Assembly (NCBI RefSeq): GCF_002072215.1
Contig: NZ_JXMW01000012.1
Location: 47,977-111,976 of the forward strand
Reading direction: 5' to 3'
Source: Methanobrevibacter arboriphilus JCM 13429 = DSM 1125
GTDB lineage: Archaea > Methanobacteriota > Methanobacteria > Methanobacteriales > Methanobacteriaceae
DNA: 64,000 bases
Shown here: positions 62,878 to 64,000 of the stretch, in pieces
Layout of the letters: each line of letters starts with the position of its first letter
How positions within the stretch are numbered: position 1 is the first letter of the stretch
The notes under the pieces: model-generated
What the model was told of the DNA's origin: nothing
Seen by the model: the letters and a program-made list of their open reading frames with translations, nothing else
Database searches by the model: none
Translations under genes and position numbers: made by a program

Positions 62878-63357
62878 ATGATTGACGAAAAAATAATCAA
62901 AAAATGGCTTGTTGAAGAAGGCCTATTTAAAGAACAAATACCTGATGAAACTTCCAATTTCCATTTTCTTATAAACTATCCAAATGAACACGTACTTGAT
63001 CTTATACAACCAAAACATAAGGAAGATATGATACTTATTGGCTGTGCATCTGAAATAGCACCTGAACAAGTAGCTTTGATTAAAGATTCATCAAATAAAA
63101 AAAGAGAAAAATTTATATGGGATATTAGATTTGCTTTAAATCAATTTCTTCTTGATTTTGAACTTGAACATCCAGACAATGTTTTAAATAGATTTGTTAT
63201 TTCTGAAGAAATATATGAAGATGGTTTAACAAAAAATAGCTTAATATTATCAATTAAAAAAGTTTTTAAAGGAAAATTACAGTGTATTTGGATAACTGGT
63301 AAAACTTTTGGTGAGGGTGAAAACTCACAAATAAATGATAATAGTATGTTTGTTTAA
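62878..63357 (+). CDS. DUF2299-family protein of unknown function
   Basis: The 159-residue soluble protein fits the archaeal DUF2299 family (IKKWLVEEGLFKEQIPDETSNFHFLINYP at the N-terminus, ERFNVIDSN-like LIQPKHKEDMILIG, and FIWDIRFALNQFLLDFELEHPDNVLNRFVISEEIYEDGL). The fold resembles YbjN-type chaperone-like proteins in pattern (alternating strands and one long helix). No catalytic motif is visible. It is monocistronic, and GTGATT precedes the ATG. Function is unknown. Confidence 0.75.
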   Translation: MIDEKIIKKWLVEEGLFKEQIPDETSNFHFLINYPNEHVLDLIQPKHKEDMILIGCASEIAPEQVALIKDSSNKKREKFIWDIRFALNQFLLDFELEHPDNVLNRFVISEEIYEDGLTKNSLILSIKKVFKGKLQCIWITGKTFGEGENSQINDNSMFV

Positions 63358-64000
63358 TATTTATTGTCCTTTAATATTTTTTATTTTTATATTATTCTTT
63401 TTATATTATTTTTTTGTATATTAATTTTATAATATTATTATTTATATTAATTAAATGTTTTTTTTTTTATTAATTAATTTTTTTTATATTATTTGATTTT
63501 TTATGGCTTATCTATAACTTATTTTTAATTATAACTTATTTTTAGAGAATTATAAATATATATAAAATATATATCTAATTTACAATTTTTATTTATTCAA
63601 ATTTTTACACTTGAAATGTATGTTTATACTAATCATTGACAGTTATATAATTTGTGAGTGTGAGGGGTAAATTGCAAGTGAAAGTTATTTTTAGTATTTT
63701 GTATGATTGAAGACATACATTTCAAGTGAAAAGATTAGAAATTAGTCTGTTATTGACTTATTTTTTCAATATTTAATATTAATTTTTGTAAAAAAAACAT
63801 TTTTATGAATTATTTTATTATTTAAACTAATTTAAAAGTTTTAAATTTCAACTAAGAATGTTTAAATGGATTTTAATTTTTTAAAAATATACTAAAATTA
63901 CACTTGAAATAAATGTCTTAAATTTTCTTTTTTTGAAAAATAACTTTCACTTGAAATACACCTCTCACTTCCTTTTTTATTTAATAGTACATGATTAGAA
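63358..64000. other. Non-coding right end with repeat array
   Basis: The last 643 bases contain no ORF with coding character. The left part (63358-63600) is T-rich on the plus strand and probably ends the DUF2299 transcript. From 63605 on, five short CACTTG(A/C)AAT repeats occur in an ordered inverted layout. It may be the control region of a gene beyond the window edge. Confidence 0.5.
63608..63957. repeat. Five-copy CACTTG(A/C)AAT array with a ~70-bp inverted repeat
   Basis: Decamers lie at 63608-63617 (+), 63671-63680 (-), 63719-63728 (-), 63901-63910 (+) and 63948-63957 (+). The first and third share a perfect 16-bp inverted match (CACTTGAAATGTATGT at 63608-63623 with its complement at 63713-63728). 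The pair at 63659-63728 and the pair at 63901-63969 are inverted copies of each other over about 70 bases, sharing AAAAATAACTTTCACTTG and CC(C/T)CTCAC, with spacings of 48 and 47 bases between decamers. Confidence 0.8.

Overview
The window is chromosomal DNA from a very AT-rich methanogenic archaeon. The order Methanobacteriales is clear and a Methanobrevibacter-like genus is likely. The evidence is the set of methanogen proteins: F420-dependent methylene-H4MPT dehydrogenase (Mtd), a methanogenesis marker 12 protein, a coenzyme F390 synthetase-type ligase, a CbiA/CfbB amidotransferase, a fused Fae-HPS enzyme, archaeal CobT and CbiB, and an archaeal aconitase-X (phosphomevalonate dehydratase). 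Archaeal information genes (fused Kae1-Bud32, Hef, archaeal ThrRS and ArgRS, S15, RecJ-like DHH) and a tRNA-Val gene without an encoded CCA agree. Non-coding DNA is almost pure A+T, so short GC-containing islands in it stand out.

Layout. 1-9.7 kb: the end of a coiled-coil protein, glnK and amtB (nitrogen), trpB2 with two candidate TRP boxes, a ModE-type regulator, a small 2[4Fe-4S] ferredoxin that seems to start at ATT, hisB, mtd and cbiA/cfbB. 10-12.7 kb: a surface-glycan pair (Wzy-like polymerase and GT-B-like protein). 12.8-22.8 kb: a radical SAM-HhH protein, aconitase-X, recJ-like, rpsO, rdgB, F390 synthetase-like ligase, kae1-bud32 and cobT. 23.4-46.2 kb: uppP, ilvE, tRNA-Val, a membrane-anchored nuclease-fold protein, a 48-aa protein, a divergent Sm-like protein, methanogenesis marker 12, a VapBC-type pair, a candidate structured RNA, ilvC, a MATE transporter, surE, ilvB-ilvN, purD, argF, argS, signal peptidase I and ilvD. 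46.6-50 kb: a cupin, a hybrid-cluster protein and a TrmB-type regulator. 50.9-64 kb: thrS, fae-hps, a ParA gene with an unusual partner, hef, trmI, pyrB, cbiB and a DUF2299 gene, ending in a non-coding stretch with an ordered array of short repeats.

Most genes are housekeeping and stand alone or in pairs. All Ile/Val pathway genes seen (ilvE, ilvC, ilvB-ilvN, ilvD) are on the minus strand within 22 kb but do not form one operon. The most unusual parts are: (1) parA with a partner that keeps the ParB-like N-terminal LGRGL motif but shows no ParB nuclease/CTPase-fold or HTH domain, preceded by a perfect 124-bp direct repeat whose copies each hold a 17-bp palindrome; (2) five copies of CACTTG(A/C)AAT at the right end, four of them forming a roughly 70-bp imperfect inverted repeat, with looser matches around the TrmB gene; (3) a likely structured RNA at 30.8-30.94 kb; (4) an ammonium transporter with Glu in place of the first pore histidine. 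All functional calls come from reading the sequence; no database search was run.
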